Shown here piece after piece: positions 34,308-43,800 of a stretch of DNA of 64,000 nt. The DNA is from Lolliginicoccus suaedae (GTDB lineage Bacteria > Actinomycetota > Actinomycetes > Mycobacteriales > Mycobacteriaceae): positions 186,001-250,000 of the forward strand of contig NZ_VSSO01000001.1 in assembly GCF_008312885.1 (NCBI RefSeq), in the 5' to 3' direction. Every line of letters begins with the position of its first letter. Position 1 is the stretch's first letter. Below the pieces are notes generated by a model that saw nothing but the letters and a program-made list of their open reading frames with translations, had not been told where the DNA came from and searched no databases. Position numbers and translations under genes: made by a program.

Positions 34308-36056
34308 ATGTCGTCACCGATCACCACCCCGGGGGGCCTGCTCGAGCTCGACCCGGCCACCCTCGACCGCGCCATCACCGCCTGCGAGCAACTCGCGATC
34401 GAGCTCGCCCGGAACAGGGATGGCGTGATCCGCACGCTGCCGTCGGCCAGCCTGCGGCTGGGCACGCTGCCGTCGGGCCAGGCCCTGGCCACCGCGTATG
34501 GATTCCTGTGGGACGGCGGGGAGGCCTCGCTCGATGGCATCGTCACTTCCCACATCGCTATCGCCGAGGCGATGGCGGTCACCCTGGGCTCGGCGCGCGA
34601 TCAGATGACCGGCACGGATGTGGATACCGCCGAGGCGCTCGCCACGCTCGAGGCGCTATCGAAGCAGGGCGGCACCGGGGCGGTGCTGGCCACGAGCATG
34701 CTGCCGGCCACCGGACCAGCGGAAACCGACATGCACGGTCCGCTGGAAGCGCTGGTGAAGGAAGGCGGGACCGGGGCACTGCTGGCCAAGGGCCTGCTCG
34801 CTGCCGCGGCGGCGGTTTTCAACCTGAGCCCGCGCTCGCCGGGCTACCACGCGCTCCCAGTGGCGGTGACCGAGCCGTTCGCGGTCATGGGGCATGCCGA
34901 GATCGCCGCGGCCGCCACCGCGTTGTCCGACGATCTGCGGGAGTTCATGCGGTTCGCCGACTCGTGGAGAGAGGCCGGTACTGCCTTGGCGACCGCCGCC
35001 GAGGATGCGGCAGCGGGCCTGCGGGTGCTGCCTTCCGGGCTGTCGGGAGAGCTGGCTGATCGGATGATCGCCGCGATCGAGGACCACCTGGTCAGCCTCG
35101 TCACGCTCGGGTCGGTGGCCGAGGAGATCGGCGGCAAGCTCGACACCACGGTGCAGGGCTTGTCGGACGCGGCTCGGGCGGTGCCCGAGATACCGGTAGC
35201 CAGCGCTACGGATGCGGCGGATCCGACAGGAGCATGGCAGGCGCGGCTGGCCGCGGAGCAGCAGGCGGCGCTGGAGCTGGCGCGGGATGCGATGGAACTG
35301 CGCTACCGGCCGGTGGTGGAGGACTCGGCGGATCGTGTGCCGCTGCTGCCGCCCCCGGACGCGCCCACGACCGACAGCGATACCGCCATCGCGCCGCAGG
35401 CAAGCGGCAGGCCAGGCGGAGCGGCAGGAACTGGAAGCGAAGGAGCGACCGGAGGTACGGCTGCTGAGGCTGCCACCAGCGGTAGCGAGGGAGGCGCGGC
35501 CGGGGACGAGGCCGACGCGCGATCCTTGCATCGTGGTCCGGAAACCGTTCCGGCCGGGACGCAGCCCGCGGGTGCTGCGGTGGCCAGCGGAGAAACTGCC
35601 ACAGCGCCGAGGGCGGGCATCGGAGCAGGCCCAGGCAACGGTCCAGGGCCAGTCCCCGGCGGCCAGCCAGGCGCATCGGGCCCGGGCGGAATGCACGGGC
35701 CAGGTGGCCCAATAGCCGGTGGCGCGGCATCCGGTGGGGCACCACGCGGTTCCGCGCCGGGCAGCGCACCAGGAAACGGTCGGCCACCCAGCAGCGGCGG
35801 GACGCCGAGGCTGCCCGGGGGAACCCTGCCGCCAGCTGCGTCCACCGCACCCAGCAATCCAGGCACCAGTTCCCGTCCGATGATGGGCGGCATGGCGCCA
35901 ATGGCACCCATGGCCGGTGGCGGCGCCGCCGGGGGACAGGGGCACACCCCTGCGTCGTACCTGACGTCCAAGCGCAATGGCCATGCCCTGGTCGGGGACC
36001 TGCCGCGCACGCCGCGGGGCATTATCAGCGGTTCCGAAGACATCTTCGACGAGTAG
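34308..36056 (+). CDS. Type VII secretion-like (WxG-containing) protein with long disordered tail
   Basis: A 582-residue protein. The N-terminal ~320 residues are helical, with a YGFLWDGG segment near residue 65 that contains a WxG motif. An internal repeat, LEALSKQGGTGAVLA and LEALVKEGGTGALLA, is about 30 residues apart near 115 and 145. Residues ~350-545 are low-complexity Gly/Pro/Ala/Ser. The end carries a conserved-looking SYLTSKRNGHALVGDLPRTP motif. There is no signal peptide. This layout resembles EspB/PPE-like ESX substrates or chaperone-partner proteins, but no YxxxD/E export signal was confirmed. It lies directly after a DUF3558 gene. Confidence 0.6.
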   Translation: MSSPITTPGGLLELDPATLDRAITACEQLAIELARNRDGVIRTLPSASLRLGTLPSGQALATAYGFLWDGGEASLDGIVTSHIAIAEAMAVTLGSARDQMTGTDVDTAEALATLEALSKQGGTGAVLATSMLPATGPAETDMHGPLEALVKEGGTGALLAKGLLAAAAAVFNLSPRSPGYHALPVAVTEPFAVMGHAEIAAAATALSDDLREFMRFADSWREAGTALATAAEDAAAGLRVLPSGLSGELADRMIAAIEDHLVSLVTLGSVAEEIGGKLDTTVQGLSDAARAVPEIPVASATDAADPTGAWQARLAAEQQAALELARDAMELRYRPVVEDSADRVPLLPPPDAPTTDSDTAIAPQASGRPGGAAGTGSEGATGGTAAEAATSGSEGGAAGDEADARSLHRGPETVPAGTQPAGAAVASGETATAPRAGIGAGPGNGPGPVPGGQPGASGPGGMHGPGGPIAGGAASGGAPRGSAPGSAPGNGRPPSSGGTPRLPGGTLPPAASTAPSNPGTSSRPMMGGMAPMAPMAGGGAAGGQGHTPASYLTSKRNGHALVGDLPRTPRGIISGSEDIFDE

Positions 36057-36192
36057 CCCCGGCCGCGCCCCAGACCGTAAAAAGCCCATGAAAAGCAACA
36101 AGTTCTGCCCAGGATCGACGCAGATCGTTGATTCTCATAGGAGTTTGCCACGAGGCACGCGCGGCATGGCCTAGCTATCGGGGACAGCGAAA

Positions 36193-36220
36193 GGTGCGGG
36201 GATCAGGGGATCCCCGCACC
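36193..36220 (-). terminator. Perfect stem-loop downstream of the small Cys protein gene
   Basis: Twelve-base perfect arms ggtgcggggatc (36193-36204) and gatccccgcacc (36209-36220) with a four-base loop. On the minus strand it is followed by TTTCGC. It sits 14 bases past the end of the 36234-36551 gene and would also block plus-strand read-through. Confidence 0.75.
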
Positions 36221-36233
36221 CTTCCGCCACTGC

Positions 36234-36551
36234 CTACTCGGCCTCGTGGAGGCGGGCGAGAAGGATGCCGATGCCCTCGGCGTTGTTGCGCGACCCGCGG
36301 GGGCAGATGGTGCCGGCCACGCACACCTGTGCGGTGAGCGGGCGGCGCGGCGCTGCCGGTGCCTCTTCCTCCACCGGGCCTTGCAGGGCCTCGCGGAGGG
36401 CGGCGCGGCTGATCCCGACGCGCCGCGCGATGAGCGCGATGCGATGAGCACATACGCCGCAGCGGCAGATGGTGCCGGGCTTGGCCTGGTGCAGGCGGCC
36501 CGAGAGGAGTTTGACGGCGTTGAGGACCTTTTTGCTGGACGAGTTGGACAT
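36234..36551 (-). CDS. Small basic Cys-containing protein, unknown
   Basis: A 105-residue protein beginning at the ATG at 36551, six bases after GGAAGGG. It contains a CRCGVCAHR cluster (near residue 29), a helix-turn-helix-like IARRVGISRAALREAL (near 42) and two later Cys in VCVAGTIC (near 77-84). Four or five Cys in this spacing could bind zinc or an Fe-S cluster. I do not recognise the family. It stands alone between a type VII-like gene and a divergent SNF2 helicase gene. Confidence 0.6.
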   Translation of the reverse strand: MSNSSSKKVLNAVKLLSGRLHQAKPGTICRCGVCAHRIALIARRVGISRAALREALQGPVEEEAPAAPRRPLTAQVCVAGTICPRGSRNNAEGIGILLARLHEAE

Positions 36552-36939
36552 GGTGACCCTTCCTGTCGACCGATACACCTCTCCTGCGGAGATGTCTCGG
36601 CGTCGGATTCGGGTGTCATGTCATGTCGTCATCAGCGTGGTCCTGCCTTTCTCTGCTCGGGGTTGCCAGTTCCCGGATGCTGCTGTGAGGTGTGAGCCAT
36701 CGCGGCGCGGGAGCCCGGGGAACAGAGATACTAGATCGTGTACGAATAGGTCGCAAGAGGTAGTTCGCCCGACTTGCCACCTCGGCCGGGACGGTGAATC
36801 GCGAGGATCGCGCCACACCTACCGTGGCTGGATCGTCACAATCGACGGCCGCGCGCGCCTAGCGTCAAGTCCTACGACGAGGAAGCTTCCCCGGTCGCGC
36901 TCCGTTTCGCTCGAGCGCTTCCTCCGGTAGGTTGGCCGG
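36552..36939. other. 388-bp divergent intergenic region
   Basis: This separates the small Cys protein gene (minus) from the SNF2 gene (plus). It contains short iterations (tcatgtcatgtcgtcat near 36616-36634), a small tctcc-tgc-ggaga hairpin near 36581 and the SNF2 promoter at its right end. Open frames here have no protein-like composition. Confidence 0.45.
36905..36933 (+). promoter_or_regulatory. Promoter of the SNF2 helicase gene
   Basis: A TTTCGC -35-like element (36905-36910), a 17-base spacer and TAGGTT (36928-36933). The GTG at 36940 follows six bases later, which supports a leaderless start at that GTG. Confidence 0.5.
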
Positions 36940-39900
36940 GTGCTGCCCGCCGCGCTCCGAGATTTTCCCACCGTTGCCCTCCGTCCGCTCGTGGGGGAGG
37001 CGACGTTCTGGCGCGGCATGGGCTATGCCCGCGATGGGGCTGTGCAGGATCATTCGTGGGATGCCGCGGCTTACGCGCTGCGCGGCATCGTTGCTGGCAG
37101 TGGCCGCAATTCGTATCGCACTTCGGCGGTTTTCACGCTGGTGGGCGGCGAGCTGCGGTTCGATCATGGCCGGTGCAGCTGCCCGATGCGGCAGGATTGC
37201 AAGCACACTGTCGCGCTGGTGGCCACCGCAGTGGATTCGGTGCGGGAGATGGTGCCCGGCCTTCAGCTCGCAGCGTGGGAGCAGGCGCTCGCGGGGCTGC
37301 TGCCCGAGGATGAGCCTCCGGAGGAGAGCGCGGTGCTGGGCATGGAGCTGGCCGCGCAGCCGTTGACCTCTACCCAGCAGCGGGCGGGCATGGTGGGGCA
37401 CCGGCTGGTGGCCAGGCTGGTCACGCAGGGGCGGCGGGGCTGGCTCTCCACGGCGATCACGTGGAACGAGTTGCCGTATGTGCAGCATCGCATGGCGATC
37501 GATGGGGAGCAGCTGGCGTTGCTGCGCGAGTTCCATGCCGTCTACCAGGCGGGCCGGGGCGGGGCGCGTGGCTCGGCGCTCGATGGGCAGCTCGATCTCG
37601 CGGAGTTCCACAGCATCCGGTTCTGGCCGATCCTGCTGGACCTCCTCGGCAGTGGCGTCGTGCTGCTGGACCGCGATCGGGACTGGGCGATGGTGGATCT
37701 GCATCCGCCCGCGGAGCTGATGCTGGATGTGCGCCGCAGCGAGGGCGGTGACCTGCGGATCGAGGCGAGCGTGCCGCCGGGCGCGGTTGCAGCGGAGAAT
37801 GCTCCGAGCGCGGGCGAGCTGCGGCCGATCGGGTTCCTCGGTGCGGAGGGGCATGGTGTCGCGTACCGCGATGACCTGGGCTGCCTGCATCTTGCCGCAT
37901 GCCCAGCGGGGGTGCCCGAGCCCTTGCGGCCCGCGGTAATCGACGCGGAACCGCTGAGCGTGCCTGCTGCTGACGCGCACCGCTTCGCGACCCTGTACTA
38001 CCCGCGCCTGCGCGGGCGCGCCGCGATCCGGTCGAGCGATGAATCGTTCGCTCCGCCGAAGGTCACGGGACCGAGGCTGCTGGTGCAGGTGGTGTTCGAG
38101 GTCGACTATCGCGCGGCGAGCCTGTGCAGCTGGCGGTACCGGATCGATGACACGGTCGCGGATTTTCCCGCGCTGGCCCCGATCGAGCCCGATGGCATCC
38201 GGGATCCCGCTGCCGAGCAGGAGCTGGCGCGAAGCATCGGCACGCTCGTTCCGTTGGATCCCACGGCCTACCACGGCATGGATACCGTCACTCTTGTCGA
38301 GGACATGCTGCCCGCGCTGCGCGCGCTGGACAGGGTCGACATCGAGATCAGCGGCGAGGTCCCTGACTTCCGGGATGCCGACGATACGTTCTCGATCACC
38401 TTGTCCACCACGCACCTCACTGGGCAGTCGGACTGGTTCGATCTCGATGTGGCGGTCAGCGTCGACGGCACCAACCTTGCGTTCCCGGATGTGTTCCGCG
38501 CCCTCGACAGCGGCGAGACGCGCATGATCCTGCCCGGGGGTGCCTACTTCACCCTCGACCGTCCCGAGCTCGATACGTTGCGCTCGCTCATCAGCGAGGC
38601 GAAGGCCCTGACCGACAAGCCCGGCGACGGCTTGCGCATCAACCGCTACCAGATCAGCTGGTGGGACGAGCTCGTCGAGTGCGGCGTGATCGGCGAGCAG
38701 GCCGCTGAATGGGACCGGCATGTCACCGCGCTGCGCACCGACAGTCCCACTGTCGCGGACCTGCCGCACACCTTGCGAGCCAAGCTGCGCCCCTACCAGC
38801 AGGAGGGCTTCGACTGGCTCGCCTTCCTGTGGCGCAACCAGCTCGGCGGCATCCTCGCCGACGATATGGGGCTGGGCAAGACCCTGCAGACCCTCACCCT
38901 CATCGCTCATGCGCGCGAGCACCATCCCGGCGGGCCGCCGTTCCTCATCGTCGCTCCCACTAGTGTTGTCCCCAACTGGGCCGACGAGGCCGCCCGCTTC
39001 ACCCCGGGGCTCACTGTCGCGACGCTGACGGACACGCTCGCCAAGCGCCGCACCACCCTGGATGCCGCCATCGCGGGCGCGGATATCGTGGTGACGTCCT
39101 ACACGCTGTTCCGGCTCGACAACGAGGCCCACCAGCAGCACTCGTGGTCCGGGCTAATCCTCGACGAGGCGCAGATCGCCAAGAACCACCAATCCAAGAT
39201 CCACAATTGCTGCCGCACGGTCCCGGCGCCCTTCAAGCTCGCGATCAGCGGCACACCCATCGAGAACAACCTCATGGAACTGTGGTCGCTGCTCTCCATC
39301 ACCGCGCCGGGGCTGTTCCCGAATCCGCGCTCGTTCAAGCAAACCTACGCGGAGCCCATCGAGAAGATCGGTGACACCGAGCGGCTCGGGCAGCTCCAGC
39401 GACGCATCGCGCCCCTGCTGCGGCGCCGAACCAAGGAGGCTGTCGCCAGCGACCTGCCCGCCAAGCAGGAAACCCTTCTCGACCTGCCGCTGCACCCCAA
39501 GCATCGCAAGGCCTATGACACGCGGCTGCAGCGCGAGCGGCAGAAGATCCTCGGGCTCGTCGACGACATCGACAAGCACCGCATCACCATCCTGCAGTCG
39601 CTGACTACGTTGCGGAAGCTCAGCCTCCACGCTGCGCTCGTCGACCCAGCCCACGAGCGGGTGCCGTCCGCGAAGATCCAGATCCTCCACGAGCACCTCG
39701 GCGACATCATCGCCGGTGGCCACCGCGCGCTCGTGTTCAGCCAATTCACCAGCTTCCTCGCGCTGGTCCGGCAGAGCCTCGATGACGCGGGAATCCCGTA
39801 CGCCTACCTCGACGGCTCCACCCGCGACCGCGGCAAGGTCCTCGATGCGTTCCGCGCCGGGACCGCGCCTGTTTTCCTCATCAGTCTCAAGGCGGGCGGA

Positions 39901-40170
39901 TTCGGACTCAACCTCACCGAGGCCGATTATGTCTACATCCTCGATCCCTGGTGGAACCCCGCCACCGAGGCGCAGGCGGTGGATCGCACGCACCGCATCG
40001 GCCAGACCCGCCCCGTCAACGTTTACCGGCTGATCTCCCGTGGCACCATCGAGGAGAAGGTCGCGGAGCTCAAGCAGCGCAAGGCACAGCTATCGAGCAA
40101 TGTCCTCGACGATGGTGCGGGGTTCAGCAGTGCCCTGACCGCTGACGACATCCGCGGGCTGTTCACCTAG
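36940..40170 (+). CDS. SWIM zinc-finger SNF2-family helicase
   Basis: A 1076-residue DNA translocase. A SWIM zinc motif CxC...CxH at residues 79-89 is followed by ~530 residues of family-specific N-terminal region. The SNF2 core starts near 610: DDMGLGKT (Walker A, near 640), APTSVVPNW, LDEAQ (motif II, near 740) and SGTPIEN. The helicase C-terminal half follows with VFSQFTSFL, YLDGSTRDR, LKAGGFGLNL and QAVDRTHRIGQ. Bacterial relatives are RapA/HepA-like or Rad54-like and may remodel DNA-protein complexes in transcription or repair. The GTG start is set by the promoter six bases upstream. Confidence 0.92.
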   Translation: MLPAALRDFPTVALRPLVGEATFWRGMGYARDGAVQDHSWDAAAYALRGIVAGSGRNSYRTSAVFTLVGGELRFDHGRCSCPMRQDCKHTVALVATAVDSVREMVPGLQLAAWEQALAGLLPEDEPPEESAVLGMELAAQPLTSTQQRAGMVGHRLVARLVTQGRRGWLSTAITWNELPYVQHRMAIDGEQLALLREFHAVYQAGRGGARGSALDGQLDLAEFHSIRFWPILLDLLGSGVVLLDRDRDWAMVDLHPPAELMLDVRRSEGGDLRIEASVPPGAVAAENAPSAGELRPIGFLGAEGHGVAYRDDLGCLHLAACPAGVPEPLRPAVIDAEPLSVPAADAHRFATLYYPRLRGRAAIRSSDESFAPPKVTGPRLLVQVVFEVDYRAASLCSWRYRIDDTVADFPALAPIEPDGIRDPAAEQELARSIGTLVPLDPTAYHGMDTVTLVEDMLPALRALDRVDIEISGEVPDFRDADDTFSITLSTTHLTGQSDWFDLDVAVSVDGTNLAFPDVFRALDSGETRMILPGGAYFTLDRPELDTLRSLISEAKALTDKPGDGLRINRYQISWWDELVECGVIGEQAAEWDRHVTALRTDSPTVADLPHTLRAKLRPYQQEGFDWLAFLWRNQLGGILADDMGLGKTLQTLTLIAHAREHHPGGPPFLIVAPTSVVPNWADEAARFTPGLTVATLTDTLAKRRTTLDAAIAGADIVVTSYTLFRLDNEAHQQHSWSGLILDEAQIAKNHQSKIHNCCRTVPAPFKLAISGTPIENNLMELWSLLSITAPGLFPNPRSFKQTYAEPIEKIGDTERLGQLQRRIAPLLRRRTKEAVASDLPAKQETLLDLPLHPKHRKAYDTRLQRERQKILGLVDDIDKHRITILQSLTTLRKLSLHAALVDPAHERVPSAKIQILHEHLGDIIAGGHRALVFSQFTSFLALVRQSLDDAGIPYAYLDGSTRDRGKVLDAFRAGTAPVFLISLKAGGFGLNLTEADYVYILDPWWNPATEAQAVDRTHRIGQTRPVNVYRLISRGTIEEKVAELKQRKAQLSSNVLDDGAGFSSALTADDIRGLFT

Positions 40171-40203
40171 GCCCGCCGTGCGCGAGCCCCCGGGCCGGAT
40201 CGG

Positions 40204-40746
40204 CTACGGGACGGTGCCGTTGACGTCGAACATCACCGCCGCGGTGCAGACGAGGGTGTCGCCGTGGAGGGGGCGCAGCGCATCGCGCATGTGGGAGAGC
40301 ACGAGCGCCCATTCACGATTCTCGGCATGCTGGGCGAGTGTTTGGCGCCAGGCGAGCGGTTGTCGCCGCAGCGGGGCGAGGTGGTCGAACGGGCCGGTGC
40401 CGGAGTTCCATTCGTCGCTGCTCGATTGCCACATCAGCCAGCGCTCCACGCCACGCACGAGCAACGGCGTCGACAGTGTTGTCGGTGCGACGACGACGGC
40501 GGCGCGCGCGGAGCCCGGAGCGGTATCAGGGATGTCGACATGCACGCGCTGGCCTTGCTCGAGGATCAGGACCATGGCCACGGCATCCTCGGTCCATTGG
40601 CAGTCGAGGATGATCGCGTCATGCACGCGGTCGCCGTCCTCGTTGCGGAACTCCACGTTCATGCGGTGCCGTCGCCCCGGCTGGAAGCGTAGCGCTGCCG
40701 CGCGGAACATTTCCGGAGGAGTCAAGCACGTCACTGTGAGGCTCAC
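40204..40746 (-). CDS. Hypothetical cytoplasmic protein
   Basis: A 180-residue protein from a GTG at 40746, seven bases after GAGGAGG; the frame is open to 40797. It is mostly beta-strand with Trp- and Arg-rich helical segments (VERWLMWQ, EWALVLSHM) and shows no signal peptide or membrane helix. I recognise no domain. It is convergent with the SNF2 gene (33 bases between stops) and lies downstream of the nSTAND gene on the same strand. Confidence 0.6.
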   Translation of the reverse strand: MSLTVTCLTPPEMFRAAALRFQPGRRHRMNVEFRNEDGDRVHDAIILDCQWTEDAVAMVLILEQGQRVHVDIPDTAPGSARAAVVVAPTTLSTPLLVRGVERWLMWQSSSDEWNSGTGPFDHLAPLRRQPLAWRQTLAQHAENREWALVLSHMRDALRPLHGDTLVCTAAVMFDVNGTVP

Positions 40747-40861
40747 CCGGGCTACCTCCTCGGCGTCCTGGTCCGCGACTCCGCGGCCCCCCTCCATTCT
40801 GTTATGCAGATCACACTTTTTTCAGCGGAATCGGGCAAAACCTTCGTCTCGCTGTTCCCGG

Positions 40862-43800
40862 CTACTCGGTGCCGCAGATGTCGATCTCGGGAACACCGGG
40901 CAGCAATTGCTCCCATTCGCCGCTGGTCAGCGCGGTACCGCGGGTGTCGCATACCCAGTCGGCGGCGGAATCCGGGGCACTGGTCCAGATGCGCACGTTG
41001 CGTTCCCATCCGGCGGCCGCGATGTGGTGGTCATCGCCGATGAAGACGGCATCGTTGGCGCGGCCCTCGTACGCGGTGGGGACACCGAGGACTCGGGGAT
41101 CGTCACGGTCGGTGATGTCCCACATCCAGATCTGATCTCCGGAGGTCCCGATCAAGCGGGTTCCGTCGGCGCTGAAATCGAGGGAGTAGATGTCTACGCG
41201 GGGCCCGGAGAGGGTGGCGGTGATGCGGGGGCTGCTGGGGTCGGTCACATCGATGAGGCGGATCGCGGTGTCGCCACCACCGCCTCCCGCGGCGATGAGG
41301 GTGCTGTCGGGACTGAACCTGACGGCCTCGACGTGGCCTCCGAAATCGCCCGGGTCGGCGACGAACTCGAATTCGCCGGTGCCGGTGTAGCGCCAGATGG
41401 GCACGCCTCCACCCGCGGTGCCGAGCGCGTAGAGGTTGCCGTCGGGGCTGAAGTCGCCGAGGTAGCCGCGTCCGCGCCGCGATCCGAGGGTGTCGAGAGC
41501 GCGGGGGCTCGCCGGGTCGCTGATGTCCCACACGCCGTTCTCGGGGCCGGCGTAGGTCTTGGTGATGAGGGTCTGCTTGTCGCGGGAGATCTCGAGGGAC
41601 GCGACGAGCGAGTCATGGTCGTGCTTGATCGTGGAGAGCTGGCGTGGACTGGTGGGGTCGCTGGTATCCCAGAGGTGGACCTGCCCGTCGAGGGTGCCGA
41701 CGGCGAGGATGGTGCCGTCGTCGGTGATGGCGGCGGTGGCGCTGAACTCGGGGACGTCGATGCGGCTGAGGCGTTGCGGCCTGGCGGGGTCGGTGGTGTC
41801 GAAGAGGTGCGCGCCGCGGTCACCGCGCCCAGCAGTGACGACGAGGATGGACCGGTCAGCGTTGTAGCGCAGCTGGAAAACCACGCCAGTGATGCCACCG
41901 AGGACAGGTCCAGGGGTGGGCCAGATACGAATGATGCCGTCATCACCACCGGTGATGAGCATGTCCTCGGCGGTGGAGTAGGCGATTCCGGTGAGCAGGG
42001 CGGGCGAGTTGAAGCGGGTCAGTTCGGTGCCGGTGGCCCAGTCCCAAGTGCGCGCGGTCTGGTCGGAGCTCGCGGTGGCGAGGACTCTGCCGTCGCTGGT
42101 GAAGGTCACGCCGTTGACCCAGCTGTCGAACCCGGTGAGGGGGTCGAGGACGGTGGGGCTCGCGAGGTCGGTGATGTCCCAGCGCTGCACGTCGGCGGCG
42201 GTTGTGGCGGCGGCGAGGAAGCGGGCATCGGGACTGAGGGCGAGCCCGTTGGCCACGGTCGTGCCATCACCGCCGAGGGGCAGCTCCGCGAGCAGGGCCG
42301 GCTCCTCCCCGGGGATGGTCACGTCCCAGGCGCTAACGATGCCCGCATTGGTGGAGGTGGCCATGATGCTGCCGTCCGCGGAGTGCGCGATGGCGGCCCG
42401 GGCCTGGGGAAGCGGGTTCTCGGGCACGATGCCGGGCAGGACGACGGGGCGCTCGGGATCGGTGAGGTCCCAGCGGAGGATGCCACCGTCAGGGGTCCCT
42501 GCCACAAGGATGCGGCCGACTGGTGCGAACTGTGCATCGTGGATGGGCTCGCCACCGGTATCGAGCTCGGCGAGGAACCTGGGCTCGTCGCCGTCGAGCT
42601 GCCACAGCACGAGTCCACTGCCGCCACCGAATGCGGCGAGCGACTCGTCGGGCGAGAGCGTCACCGCGTAGGAATGGTGCTTGTCCTCGTCGCCGGTGGT
42701 GAGGGTGCTGGTGCGGGCCGGCGCGGAGGCATTGCCATTCATGCGGTAGATGTGCGCGGTGCCGTCCGCGGAGGTGCCGATCAGGGTGCTGGCGTCGCGG
42801 GAGAGCGCGAAGTCGGTGGCGCCCTGGGCGTGGGCGAGGCGCATGGGTGTCGGCGTCGCGGTTGCGTCGAGCAGGGCGGCGCGCGATTCGATGGTGGGAT
42901 TGATGCGGTAGGCGGCGAGCGCGAGCTGCGCGGCGAGGGCGGGGGTGTCCTCGCGGGTGCGCTGGGCCTGCACGGACGCCTGGCGGGACATGGATTCATT
43001 GCGCGCGAGCTCCGCGTCGCTGCGCTGATTGCTGGCGTACACCCCGGCAGCGGTGGCGGCTATCGCGGCGACGACGGCGACGACGGCGATGAGGGCGAGG
43101 GTGGCGTTGAGGCGGCGTAGGCGGCGCTGCCGGTCGGCCTCTTTCGCGCGGAGCTGCTCGTGGTGCGTGGTGCTGGCGGCGAGGAACTCGTGCTCGAGGT
43201 TGTTGAGCTCGGCATGGTGGTCGTCGCTGGAGGCCCACTGGTCGAACACCTCGAGCCGGCCTGCGCCGAGGAGGGTGCTGGGATCGTGCTGGGAGTCCTG
43301 CCAGAGCCGTGCGGCCATGGTGATGCGACGGTGGACGACGAGGCTGTCCTTGTTGTCCTGGATCCATTGGCGCAGGCGTGCCCATTCGCGGATGAGGATC
43401 TCGTGGGTGATCTCGACGGCATCCTCGGTGAGGGTGAGCATGCGCTGATCGGCGAACAGGTCAACGACCTCGCGGATCATGTCGCGGTCGCGAGCGTCGA
43501 GCAGCTCGCCGAGGGGGACACGACGACGTGTCTCGGCGGGGCCGTCGACGTTGACGAGGCGCTGGAAGATTTGTCGCGCGAGCTCCTGCTGGGCGGGCTC
43601 GAGCGTGGTGTAGGTACTCTCGGCGGTCTGCTGCAGCGCGCCCTTGATGCCGCCGGTCGCGTGGTAATCGGCGACGGTCATGTGCTTGCGGCTGCTCAGG
43701 GCCCATGTGCTGAGCAATGCGTGGGACAGCAGCGGGAGGGCGCCGGGGTCGTGGGTCTGCGCGGAGTCGCGGGGCGCGAGGTCACTGGTGAGGACCTCGA

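Noticed and set aside
34308-36056. Calling the WxG-containing protein a PPE protein
   Set aside because: There is no Pro-Pro-Glu at the N-terminus and no adjacent PE gene; only general type VII-like features are seen.
36865-39141. 758-codon minus-strand frame opposite the SNF2 gene
   Set aside because: It lacks any protein motif and mirrors the codon periodicity of the SNF2 gene.
40178-43120. Very long open frame (980 codons) on the plus strand opposite the nSTAND-WD40 gene
   Set aside because: It is antisense to a clearly conserved protein; the translation is Gly/Ala/Val-rich without domain motifs. High GC keeps antisense frames open.
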